DNA from: Bacteroidota bacterium
Lineage (GTDB): Bacteria; Bacteroidota; Bacteroidia; Chitinophagales; Chitinophagaceae
Direction: 5' to 3'
Length of the DNA: 8,322 nt
Assembly: GCA_947460795.1 (NCBI GenBank)
Contig: CANHJA010000091.1
Coordinates: 1-8,322, forward strand
Under the pieces are notes generated by a model, which had not been told where the DNA came from, ran no database searches, and saw only the letters and a list, made by a program, of their open reading frames with translations. The translations under genes and the position numbers were made by a program. Below are positions 1 through 5,540 of the stretch, piece after piece. The stretch's first letter is position 1; each line of letters starts with the position of its first letter.

Positions 1-255
1 CATCCTGAAACAGGATTCGTAATAAACGCTAAAGAATTGGGCGATATTATGAAAAAAAATGTGATCGATTTAGCCGACCATTTAAACCTAAATATAGATG
101 TTGCATTTATGGCAGGGAAACTAACTTCTGCTGAAAATTTTGCCATAGGTATTTGGAATCAACTTGAAGAAGAAGTACAAAAATTAGGTGCTCAAATGCA
201 CTGTGTGAAATTAATAGAAACTCCACGCATTTATGTGGAATATTTCGGTAAATAA
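1..255 (+). CDS. queD: 6-pyruvoyl / 6-carboxy-tetrahydropterin synthase, C-terminal part (QueD/PTPS family)
   Basis: Frame 1 is open from the first base to TAA at 253-255, giving 84 residues; the N-terminal part (with the His ligands of the zinc site) lies upstream of the window. Seen here: the Asp-His pair in the LADHLNLN stretch (D26, H27), which matches the family's catalytic D-H of LDHxxLN; the TSAEN motif (42-46), which corresponds to the PT(A/S)EN motif; and the substrate-binding Glu of the ET pair (E73). The family converts 7,8-dihydroneopterin triphosphate to 6-carboxy-tetrahydropterin (queuosine route) or 6-pyruvoyl-tetrahydropterin (biopterin route) in the cytoplasm. The next gene, 9 bp on, makes the substrate, so the pair is almost certainly one operon. 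A TTG at 37 and ATG at 49 are internal; the reading continues upstream of both with family-like sequence (HPETGFVINAKEL). The family call is firm; which of the two reactions it performs cannot be told from this fragment. Confidence 0.88.
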   Translation, partial: HPETGFVINAKELGDIMKKNVIDLADHLNLNIDVAFMAGKLTSAENFAIGIWNQLEEEVQKLGAQMHCVKLIETPRIYVEYFGK

Positions 256-264
256 AATAACAAT

Positions 265-861
265 ATGTCATACAACAAAATAGAACAATTCGACGAAAAA
301 ACATTAGAAAGTTTATCGTCTCATTATAAAAACATTTTAACTGATTTAGGAGAAGACACCACGCGTGAAGGTTTAGAAAAAACACCTCATCGTGTAGCAA
401 AAGCCAATCTTTTTTTAACGCAAGGGTATAAAATGGATGCAGTAGAAATTATTAATTCTGCAAAATTTACAGAAAGCTACAGCGAAATGGTTATTGTGAA
501 AGACATTGAGCTATTTTCGATGTGTGAACACCATATGTTGCCATTTTTTGGCAAAGCGCACATTGCCTATATTCCCAATGGCTATATTACTGGTTTAAGC
601 AAACTGGCTCGAGTGGTAGATTGTTTTGCACGTCGCTTACAAGTACAAGAACGCATGACGCATCAAATTTTAGATGCTGTAAAAGAAGCTCTCGATCCAT
701 TAGGCGTTGCTGTAGTAATTGAAGCTCGTCACATGTGCATGATGATGAGAGGCATTCAAAAACAAAATTCTTCTACCACAACATCCGCTTTTTCTGGACA
801 ATTTGAGAACAACACAACTCGTTCAGAATTTTTGCGATTGATTTCTGCAAGTTTGCATTAA
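265..861 (+). CDS. folE: GTP cyclohydrolase I (FolE)
   Basis: Encodes 198 residues, close to the usual bacterial length. The enzyme opens the GTP purine ring to give formate and 7,8-dihydroneopterin triphosphate, the first step towards folate, biopterin and, with QueD, queuosine. It normally works as a cytoplasmic decamer. The CEHH motif at 87-90 supplies zinc ligands Cys87 and His90 with catalytic His89, and Cys158 in RHMCMMMRG is the third ligand, so this is the zinc-dependent type I enzyme and not the FolE2 type. Also visible are the TREGLEKTPHRVAKA segment (33-47), LSKLARVVDCFARRLQVQER (111-130), and the C-terminal RG-QKQNSSTTTSAFSG region that lines the GTP site. The ATG at 265 follows the upstream stop by 9 bp in an A-rich leader without a Shine-Dalgarno sequence, as is usual in Bacteroidota. 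It is probably co-transcribed with the preceding pterin synthase. Confidence 0.97.
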   Translation: MSYNKIEQFDEKTLESLSSHYKNILTDLGEDTTREGLEKTPHRVAKANLFLTQGYKMDAVEIINSAKFTESYSEMVIVKDIELFSMCEHHMLPFFGKAHIAYIPNGYITGLSKLARVVDCFARRLQVQERMTHQILDAVKEALDPLGVAVVIEARHMCMMMRGIQKQNSSTTTSAFSGQFENNTTRSEFLRLISASLH

Positions 862-882
862 TAGTAATTGGAAATTATTTTG
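852..882 (+). promoter_or_regulatory. weak promoter-like signature at the folE stop codon
   Basis: TTTG (852-855), a 19-bp spacer, and TTATTTTG (875-882), one mismatch from the Bacteroidota -7 consensus TAnnTTTG. Nothing coding follows; a hairpin terminator lies about 95 bp downstream. In AT-rich DNA such a match can occur by chance, so this is only a candidate. Confidence 0.22.
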
Positions 883-975
883 GGGGTCAAAGCCTGTTTC
901 TTTATTGAAATATTGGGCGTTGGCACCATTTTAACTCAATCACTTTCTTCGACTTTTTTTTCTAAGAAAATACTA

Positions 976-1010
976 AAACGCTCACATTACAAAAAAAATG
1001 CTGAGCGTTT
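976..1010 (+). terminator. hairpin terminator downstream of queD-folE
   Basis: AAACGCTCA (976-984) pairs perfectly with TGAGCGTTT (1002-1010): a 9-bp stem, a 17-nt A-rich loop, then a T-rich tail (CTTTTATTAT). The tail is better on the + strand, so it most likely ends the queD-folE transcript. It sits about 115 bp after the folE stop, which is rather far. The large loop makes it weaker than the other terminators here. Confidence 0.65.
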
Positions 1011-1048
1011 CTTTTATTATAAATTCATAAGTTTACACAAATAAAAAA

Positions 1049-1076
1049 AGGTTGAATAAATTAATTTATTCAACCT
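1049..1076 (-). terminator. rho-independent terminator of the ompH-tpiA operon
   Basis: A perfect 28-nt palindrome, AGGTTGAATAAATT followed directly by its reverse complement, so the central bases form the loop of a 12-bp stem. On the - strand it is followed by a run of seven T (A-run at 1043-1049 on the + strand). It lies 30 bp after the tpiA stop codon and faces the folE terminator in the convergent gap. Confidence 0.9.
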
Positions 1077-1105
1077 CATATATAAGATTCTCCCTGGTGT
1101 TCTTT

Positions 1106-1876
1106 TTAAAACATTGCTTCAATGATTGGCAAAAATGTGTCTGCTTTAAGAGCAGCACCACCAATTAAACCTCCATCAACATCTTCGCAAGCAAATAATT
1201 CTTTCGCGTTGGTTGCATTGCAACTACCACCATATAAAATAGAAATTTCTTGAGCAATTTCATTGTTATACTTTATTGCAATTAAAGATCGAATATAGGA
1301 ATGCATTTCTTGTGCTTGTGCTGTAGTAGCTGTTTTCCCAGTTCCAATTGCCCAAATAGGTTCGTAGGCAATCACTACATTATTGAGCATTTGTGCTGCA
1401 TCTAAATGAAAAAGACTTTCTTCTAACTGTTTTGCAACAAATTCATTTTGAGTGTTTGCTTCTCTAATTTCCAAAGACTCTCCACAACAAAATATAACTT
1501 GCAAATCATTTTCAACTAAAGCATCTACTTTACTTTTTAAAAATTCATTGCTTTCCGCATAATATTGTCTTCTTTCTGAATGTCCAATAATTACCGAATC
1601 CACTCCAACTTCTTCTAACATAGAAATTGATATTTCGCCTGTGTAAGCGCCTGAAGTATTGTTATTGCAATTTTGTGCGCCTAAAAAAAAGTTAGGTTTT
1701 GATAATTCTGTTATTGTATCGTCTATCAACATTAAGTGTGTAAATGGAGTACAAAAAATTACTTGTTTGTTGTCATCTAACTCAGGGCTTTTATTCATTA
1801 TTTCTTCAACTAAAGCTTCTCCATCGGCTAAAGTCATATTCATTTTCCAGTTTCCCGCTACTATTTTTTTTCTCAT
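1106..1876 (-). CDS. tpiA: triosephosphate isomerase (TpiA)
   Basis: 256 residues, full length for this TIM-barrel enzyme, which interconverts dihydroxyacetone phosphate and glyceraldehyde 3-phosphate in glycolysis and gluconeogenesis. The active site is complete: Lys11 in GNWKMN, His99 in IIGHSERR, and catalytic base Glu172 in AYEPIWAIGTGKTA, which also contains the flexible phosphate-gripping loop. The second phosphate-binding region, LYGGSCNATNAKEL (214-227), and the GGLIGGAALK segment (235-244) are present. The start ATG at 1876 lies 13 bp after the end of the OmpH-like gene, in an A-rich leader with no Shine-Dalgarno sequence. I see no separate promoter in that gap, so it is presumably translated from the ompH transcript. 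A strong terminator follows at 1049-1076. Confidence 0.98.
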   Translation of the reverse strand: MRKKIVAGNWKMNMTLADGEALVEEIMNKSPELDDNKQVIFCTPFTHLMLIDDTITELSKPNFFLGAQNCNNNTSGAYTGEISISMLEEVGVDSVIIGHSERRQYYAESNEFLKSKVDALVENDLQVIFCCGESLEIREANTQNEFVAKQLEESLFHLDAAQMLNNVVIAYEPIWAIGTGKTATTAQAQEMHSYIRSLIAIKYNNEIAQEISILYGGSCNATNAKELFACEDVDGGLIGGAALKADTFLPIIEAMF

Positions 1877-1889
1877 TTTTTATTTTTTA

Positions 1890-2540
1890 TTAGAACCCAG
1901 GATTAGGCTTTGGCTTTGGAGCGATCTTAGCTTTACCAGCACCTTTATTTGCATTCATTCCATCAATAATATCTTGCGTAACATCTAAATCTTTGTTAGC
2001 AAATAAAATAGAGCCATCTTTAGAGTATGAAAGTATATAATCGTATCCTTTTTCTGCATTGTATTGCTCAATGTATTTGTGCAAATTGTCATGAATTTCT
2101 TTGTTAAAAGCATCTTGATCTTTCAAATATTTCGCACCTAAATTTTGACGTTTTAATTCTAATTCTTGTTGCTTAGCCATCAATCTTTGTTGTGCAGCTT
2201 CCCCTTCAGCCTGAGTCATCAAACCATCTTGTGCTTTTTTTTGCAAACCAGCATATTCATTTTGCAACGTGTTTGCCATTTTTTCTAATTCAGCATCAAT
2301 GTTTTTTTGACGATTTTCAAATTCTACTTTTCTTTTTTTAAAATAATCATAATTAGATTCTAAGGTGTCAATATCAACAAATGCGATTCTTGCACCAGCA
2401 ACAACAACTTCTTTTCCAGTTGAATCTTTTGTAGTAATCACATCTGGTCTCGATTTTTTATTGGATTTAATATTCATACCAAATAAAATAGCAACACCAA
2501 TTAATGCTAATGAACTGAAAACAATGGGTAAATTCTTCAT
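1890..2540 (-). CDS. OmpH/Skp-family periplasmic chaperone
   Basis: 216 residues. Residues 1-22 are a hydrophobic signal peptide or uncleaved membrane anchor (MKN then LPIVFSSLALIGVAILFG). There is no Cys, so it is not a lipoprotein. The Skp core begins at about 51 with RIAFVDIDTLESNYDYFKK, runs through a long charged, Gln/Lys/Glu-rich helical arm (about 68-160) expected to form the coiled-coil tentacle, and ends with the family's closing strands (GYDYILSYS, 165-173; SILFANKDLDVTQDIIDGMN, 177-196). A Lys/Pro-rich tail (KPKPNPGF) follows. Skp proteins form trimers that hold unfolded outer-membrane proteins in the periplasm. Known relatives in this phylum often sit beside bamA; here the gene is instead followed 13 bp later by tpiA, and dprA lies upstream on the same strand. 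It has its own promoter at 2561-2568. Bacteroidota carry several paralogues, so I give no gene symbol. Confidence 0.9.
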   Translation of the reverse strand: MKNLPIVFSSLALIGVAILFGMNIKSNKKSRPDVITTKDSTGKEVVVAGARIAFVDIDTLESNYDYFKKRKVEFENRQKNIDAELEKMANTLQNEYAGLQKKAQDGLMTQAEGEAAQQRLMAKQQELELKRQNLGAKYLKDQDAFNKEIHDNLHKYIEQYNAEKGYDYILSYSKDGSILFANKDLDVTQDIIDGMNANKGAGKAKIAPKPKPNPGF

Positions 2541-2560
2541 ATTTATTTTTATAACGTTCG

Positions 2561-2568
2561 CAAAGTTA
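2561..2568 (-). promoter_or_regulatory. -7 element of the ompH-tpiA promoter
   Basis: On the - strand this reads TAACTTTG, an exact match to the Bacteroidota -7 consensus TAnnTTTG, ending 20 bp before the ATG at 2540. That implies a 5' leader of roughly 12-16 nt. No good TTTG -33 element is found at the usual spacing, so the promoter may be weak or depend on the -7 box alone. No hairpin terminator separates it from dprA, so dprA read-through may add to expression. Confidence 0.55.
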
Positions 2569-2622
2569 ATCGAAATGAATGTTTTTTCTACCTAAAAAGC
2601 CCTATAATTTAGTTAAAACATA

Positions 2623-3723
2623 TTAAGATATTATACTGACCATTTTACCCGGTTTTACAACCACTATGTTTTGCATTTCCAAACTAAGCAAACAACCTGC
2701 AATTTGTGAAGAGTTTAATTGGCATTTTTGCAATAATTCATCAATATGTATGGCTTCTTTTTCATTTAAAATAGCATATACTAATTTTTCATCTTCCGTC
2801 ATTTCAATAAATAATTGACGTTGCGCAGGCTTCGCTTTAAAGGATGTATTCCATCCTAAATTTTGAATTACATCATCGGCAGAAGTTACTAAAGAGGCTT
2901 TTAAAGATTTTATTAAATAATTGCAGCCTGCACTTTTTGCATCGGAAATTCTTCCTGGAAAACAATACAATTCTTTGTTGTAGGAACTGGCTAACTCTGC
3001 TGTTATCATTGAACCTCCTTTTATATCCGTTTCAATAACGATGGTGGCTTCAGACATGCCCGCAACTACCCTGTTTCTGGTTGGAAAATTTTCTCGATTG
3101 GGCAACGTAGTTGAAAAAAATTCGGACAAAAGTCCACCATGCTCCATCATTTCCATAGCTGTATTTTTATGTGCGGATGGATAAATTTTATCTAAGCCGT
3201 GTGCTACGACTCCTATAGTTGCTAGGTTTTGCTTAATTGCTTGTCGGTGCGCAATGATATCAATACCATAAGCTAGGCCGCTTACGATGGTCACACCATA
3301 AGGTTGCAATTGCTCGATAAGCTCTTCACAAATTCGTTTTCCATAATCTGTAAAAGTTCTGGTGCCTATTATAGAAATTATTTTTTGCTGATGAAATTGA
3401 TAGTTCCCACGAAAAAACAAAACAGAAGGTGCGTCAATACAGTTTTTTAGATGGCGAGGATAGTGTTCGTCACTTTGCAACAAAATTTTAATATTATTTT
3501 TTTCACAAAAGGCTAATTCTGTCTCTATTTCTTTTTTGCAATCAAATTTTAAAATAGCGGTTGCAATGCTTTCATTTAATCCAACATGTTTCTGTAAATA
3601 TTTACTCGAGGAAAAAAACAGTTTCTCTGCGTCTGGTTCCTTTTCAATAATTTTTTTGAATCGAATAGGACCAATTCCGGGTATTTTACTTAATGCTAAT
3701 TGATAGTAGGTTTGTAGGTTCAT
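2623..3723 (-). CDS. dprA: DNA-processing protein DprA
   Basis: 366 residues, full length. DprA binds incoming single-stranded DNA during natural transformation, protects it, and loads RecA. Domains: an N-terminal helix-hairpin-helix region (about 10-60, LSKIPGIGPIRFKKI), then the extended Rossmann domain (about 85-290) with IIGTR (118-122), SGLAYGID (148-155), GLDKIYP (176-182), FPTRNRVVAGMSEATIVIE (213-231), PGR (256-258) and GCNYLI (266-271), and a C-terminal winged-helix (DML1-like) domain (about 308-366, containing HIDELLQKCQLNSSQIAGCL). The Arg of the GTR motif and the SGxAxGID loop, associated with DNA binding, are intact. The ATG at 3723 is 80 bp from the divergent lipoprotein start. 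I see no convincing promoter for dprA in that gap. No other competence genes are in the window, so active transformation cannot be inferred: DprA is widespread. Confidence 0.96.
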   Translation of the reverse strand: MNLQTYYQLALSKIPGIGPIRFKKIIEKEPDAEKLFFSSSKYLQKHVGLNESIATAILKFDCKKEIETELAFCEKNNIKILLQSDEHYPRHLKNCIDAPSVLFFRGNYQFHQQKIISIIGTRTFTDYGKRICEELIEQLQPYGVTIVSGLAYGIDIIAHRQAIKQNLATIGVVAHGLDKIYPSAHKNTAMEMMEHGGLLSEFFSTTLPNRENFPTRNRVVAGMSEATIVIETDIKGGSMITAELASSYNKELYCFPGRISDAKSAGCNYLIKSLKASLVTSADDVIQNLGWNTSFKAKPAQRQLFIEMTEDEKLVYAILNEKEAIHIDELLQKCQLNSSQIAGCLLSLEMQNIVVVKPGKMVSIIS

Positions 3724-3744
3724 CTGTCATTAAAAAGTAAAAAT

Positions 3745-3761
3745 ATCAAACTATGTTTGAT
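3745..3761. repeat. short inverted repeat in the dprA/lipoprotein divergent region
   Basis: ATCAAA (3745-3750), 5-bp spacer, TTTGAT (3756-3761). The right arm contains the TTTG that serves as the -33 element of the rightward promoter, so a protein bound here would cover that promoter. Twelve matched bases in AT-rich DNA is modest; operator function is inference. Confidence 0.3.
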
Positions 3762-3785
3762 TTACCCACTTTTTAAGTATATTTG
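3756..3785 (+). promoter_or_regulatory. promoter of the Ig-like lipoprotein gene
   Basis: TTTG (3756-3759), 18-bp spacer, TATATTTG (3778-3785), an exact TAnnTTTG match. Transcription would start near 3790-3793, about 11-14 nt before the ATG at 3804. This also decides the start codon, since the alternative TTG at 3783 lies inside the -7 box. A second TAnnTTTG match, TATGTTTG at 3752-3759, overlaps the -33 element but has no good -33 of its own. Confidence 0.65.
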
Positions 3786-3803
3786 AAATTCAAAAAGTCG
3801 TTA

Positions 3804-4268
3804 ATGAAAAAAATAGCTTTATTCTCATTTACATGCCTTGCTATTAGTATGTTATTTATTACATCTTGTGAAAAAAGTGACAATAGCATTTATTTCTACA
3901 ACGAATCTAAAGATACTATTGCTCCTACTATACAAACGAACGCCCCATTAAACAGTGAAATTTTTAATTACGGCGATGACATTCATATCGTTGGGAATGT
4001 AGTTGATAAGGAAACAGAAAAAACAAGTGGCAAATTAAAATCCCTTACGATCGAAGTTTTACAAATGAATGCCACTTATGACACTGTAAAAAACAATACC
4101 CCCATATTATATAAAACGCCTGCTGTAGATGGCAAAGATGTATATACATTTAATACAAAAACGTTGGTAAACTTTGGCAGTGAAACTACTTATTACCGAT
4201 TGTTGATTACCGCATATGATTACGCAGGAAGATCGGCAAGAGACACCACGAAATTCTCAATTCAATAA
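3804..4268 (+). CDS. lipoprotein with Ig-like domain, function unknown
   Basis: 154 residues from the ATG at 3804. A signal peptide (MKKIALFSFTCLAISMLFITS) ends in a clear lipobox, ITS-Cys22, so the mature protein is lipid-anchored, probably at the outer membrane. After a short linker rich in Asn/Ser/Asp, residues about 38-154 look like one beta-sandwich of the Ig/DUF4625-like kind: it opens with DTIAPTIQTNAPLNSE, has DDIHIVGNVVDKE, and closes with RLLITAYDYAGRSARDTTKFSI, where the TAYDYAGR turn resembles the A-x-D-x-A-G-N turn common in such domains. No catalytic motif is seen. It is transcribed alone, from its own promoter into the terminator at 4278-4309. The Ig-like fold is a judgement from strand pattern; surface recognition or adhesion would be a guess. 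Confidence 0.8.
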   Translation: MKKIALFSFTCLAISMLFITSCEKSDNSIYFYNESKDTIAPTIQTNAPLNSEIFNYGDDIHIVGNVVDKETEKTSGKLKSLTIEVLQMNATYDTVKNNTPILYKTPAVDGKDVYTFNTKTLVNFGSETTYYRLLITAYDYAGRSARDTTKFSIQ

Positions 4269-4277
4269 TTTTTTTAC

Positions 4278-4309
4278 AAAAAAAGCAACTTAAAACAGTT
4301 GCTTTTTTT
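4278..4309. terminator. bidirectional terminator between convergent lipoprotein and scoA genes
   Basis: AAAAAAAGCAACT (4278-4290) pairs perfectly with AGTTGCTTTTTTT (4297-4309) around a 6-nt loop. The A-run on one side and T-run on the other give a T-tail on either strand. It starts 9 bp after the lipoprotein stop and 8 bp after the scoA stop read from the other side, so one element can end both transcripts. Confidence 0.92.
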
Positions 4310-4317
4310 TATTCTTT

Positions 4318-5034
4318 TTAGTTTGCTTTTCTTACAGTTAATTGTTCGATGCGTTTTTCATAATTTTCGCCTTTGAAAATATAGTTGACGTAAATGCCTG
4401 GTACCTGAATTTCATTTGGATCCAACTCCCCTGTTTCAACTAATTCTTCTACTTCTACAATGGTTTTTCTACCGGCCATAGCCATTAATGGATTAAAATT
4501 ACGAGCAGTATCTTTAAATATTAAATTTCCTTGTCGATCTGCTTTCCATGCTTTAACAATCGCAAAATCACTTTGAAAAGCCATTTCCATTAGGTATTCT
4601 TTTTCTTCACCATACATGGTAAACTTGCGCGTTTCTTTACCAATTGCTACTTCTGTACCCACACCAGCTGGAGTATAAATTGCAGGAATGCCATAACCTG
4701 TAGCCATGCATCGTGTTGCTAATGTACCTTGAGGAATTAGTTCTACTTCCAATTCACCACTTAATAATTGACGTTCAAATTCAGCATTTTCACCTACATA
4801 CGATGAAATCATTTTCTTCACTTGTTTTTTTTGCAACATCAATCCAATGCCAAAATCATCTACTCCAGCGTTATTAGATATACAAGTTAAATTTTTAACG
4901 CCTTTGTCAACCAACGCTTGAATGCATTTTTCAGGAATGCCGCACAATCCAAAACCACCTAACATAATCGTCATTCCATCTTCAATATGTTGTACCGCTT
5001 CTGTTGCATTGGCAACGACTTTATTCAAACCCAT
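4318..5034 (-). CDS. scoA: 3-oxoacid CoA-transferase subunit A (succinyl-CoA:acetoacetate type)
   Basis: 238 residues, full length for the A (alpha) subunit. The enzyme moves CoA between succinyl-CoA and acetoacetate (or a similar 3-oxoacid), linking ketone-body or short-chain acid use to the TCA cycle. It is cytoplasmic. Visible: the CoA-transferase signature DGMTIMLGGFGLCGIP (19-34), NNAGVDDFGIG (54-64), IPQGTLATR (100-108), the TPAGVGT turn (121-127), and VPGIYVNYI (211-219). The catalytic Glu that forms the CoA thioester belongs to subunit B, which is not encoded next door: the neighbours are small lipoprotein genes. The gene appears monocistronic, with its own strong promoter (5054-5085) and terminator (4278-4309). 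The related AtoD acetate CoA-transferase subunit is the main alternative, but length and motif details favour ScoA. Confidence 0.92.
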   Translation of the reverse strand: MGLNKVVANATEAVQHIEDGMTIMLGGFGLCGIPEKCIQALVDKGVKNLTCISNNAGVDDFGIGLMLQKKQVKKMISSYVGENAEFERQLLSGELEVELIPQGTLATRCMATGYGIPAIYTPAGVGTEVAIGKETRKFTMYGEEKEYLMEMAFQSDFAIVKAWKADRQGNLIFKDTARNFNPLMAMAGRKTIVEVEELVETGELDPNEIQVPGIYVNYIFKGENYEKRIEQLTVRKAN

Positions 5035-5053
5035 TATAGTATTATTAAGAGCA

Positions 5054-5085
5054 CAAAGGTATTGTTTAATGATTAATTTTTCAAA
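5054..5085 (-). promoter_or_regulatory. scoA promoter, near-ideal Bacteroidota type
   Basis: On the - strand: TTTG (5085-5082), 20-bp spacer, TACCTTTG (5061-5054), an exact match to both elements at normal spacing. The -7 box ends 19 bp before the ATG at 5034, implying a leader of about 12-15 nt. It lies between scoA and the upstream lipoprotein gene, so scoA does not rely on read-through. Confidence 0.75.
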
Positions 5086-5108
5086 GAAGAAGTCAGGTTG
5101 GTAATTAT

Positions 5109-5462
5109 TTAATCACTCACAACCACTTTCAACTCTCCTTGATAGCTTTCAATATCAATATAGTTTCCTAACTCACCCTGTAAATATTGCCCATGATGGA
5201 AACTATCCACTTGTTGATTGATTTCGTTTTTTATAACAATTAAAAATTCTCCATCTGTTTTTTCGAGTTTAGTCCAATCATACGTATCATTTAGTTTTTT
5301 ATTGGGTTCTATTTTACCATACACTTGCTGAATATTATTGGTAATAAACGTCAATGAAATGGGATATTCGTTGTTATTCTTTATTTGTATATTGGCTTTT
5401 TTGCTAAAATTGCAGGCAAATGCAACTAAACAAATGGCGATAAAAAGAAAGCTATTTTTCAT
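5109..5462 (-). CDS. small predicted lipoprotein, not recognised
   Basis: 117 residues from the ATG at 5462. I prefer this to the ATG at 5489 because the longer form would put nine residues (MEIIFTFDC) before an otherwise standard signal peptide and would begin at the T-run of the secDF terminator. The signal peptide MKNSFLFIAICLVAFA precedes Cys17. The lipobox (V-A-F-A-C) has Phe at -2, which is slightly unusual but acceptable. The mature part has alternating polar/hydrophobic stretches suggesting beta strands (NIQIKNNNEYPISLTFI, 23-39; GEFLIVIKNEI, about 72-82; GELKVVVSD at the end) and a middle IEPNKKLNDTYDW segment typical of small extracellular beta-sandwiches. I do not recognise a family and assign no function. 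It lies between secDF and scoA, all on one strand, but secDF is cut off by a terminator and scoA has its own promoter. Confidence 0.75.
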   Translation of the reverse strand: MKNSFLFIAICLVAFACNFSKKANIQIKNNNEYPISLTFITNNIQQVYGKIEPNKKLNDTYDWTKLEKTDGEFLIVIKNEINQQVDSFHHGQYLQGELGNYIDIESYQGELKVVVSD

Positions 5463-5467
5463 GCAAT

Positions 5468-5475
5468 CGAAGGTA
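5468..5475 (-). promoter_or_regulatory. possible -7 element for the small lipoprotein gene
   Basis: On the - strand TACCTTCG, one mismatch from TAnnTTTG, ending 5 bp before the ATG at 5462. This would give a leaderless or nearly leaderless mRNA. The usual -33 position falls in the T-run of the secDF terminator and shows no TTTG. If real it supports the downstream start codon. Confidence 0.35.
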
Positions 5476-5489
5476 AATATTATTTCCAT

Positions 5490-5517
5490 AAAAAAAGTCC
5501 TGATTGCTCAGGACTTT
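5490..5517 (-). terminator. rho-independent terminator of secDF
   Basis: A perfect 10-bp stem: AAAGTCCTGA and TCAGGACTTT around a 4-nt loop that reads GCAA on the - strand (a GNRA-type tetraloop), followed by a run of seven T on the - strand (A-run 5490-5496). It lies 23 bp after the secDF stop codon. On the + strand a T-rich tail also follows, but no + strand gene precedes it. Confidence 0.93.
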
Positions 5518-5540
5518 AATTTTTTATTTATCAAAATGGA

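Noticed and set aside
107..400. A 97-codon - strand open frame opposite queD and folE.
   Set aside because: It is antisense to two well-supported genes, is rich in Phe/Leu/Cys as expected from reading A-rich coding DNA backwards, and shows no known motif.
905..1044. An open + strand frame of about 45 codons after folE.
   Set aside because: It has no ATG, runs through the terminator hairpin at 976-1010, and its composition is that of AT-rich intergenic DNA.
1049..1076. The perfect palindrome as a regulator-binding site or plasmid/phage element.
   Set aside because: Its position just after the tpiA stop and the adjoining T-run on the - strand fit an ordinary terminator.
1659..1988. A 109-codon + strand open frame opposite the tpiA/ompH junction.
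   Set aside because: It is the shadow of two conserved genes, with no family features.
3783..3785. TTG as the start codon of the Ig-like lipoprotein gene.
   Set aside because: It lies inside the -7 promoter element, and the ATG at 3804 begins a standard lipoprotein signal peptide.
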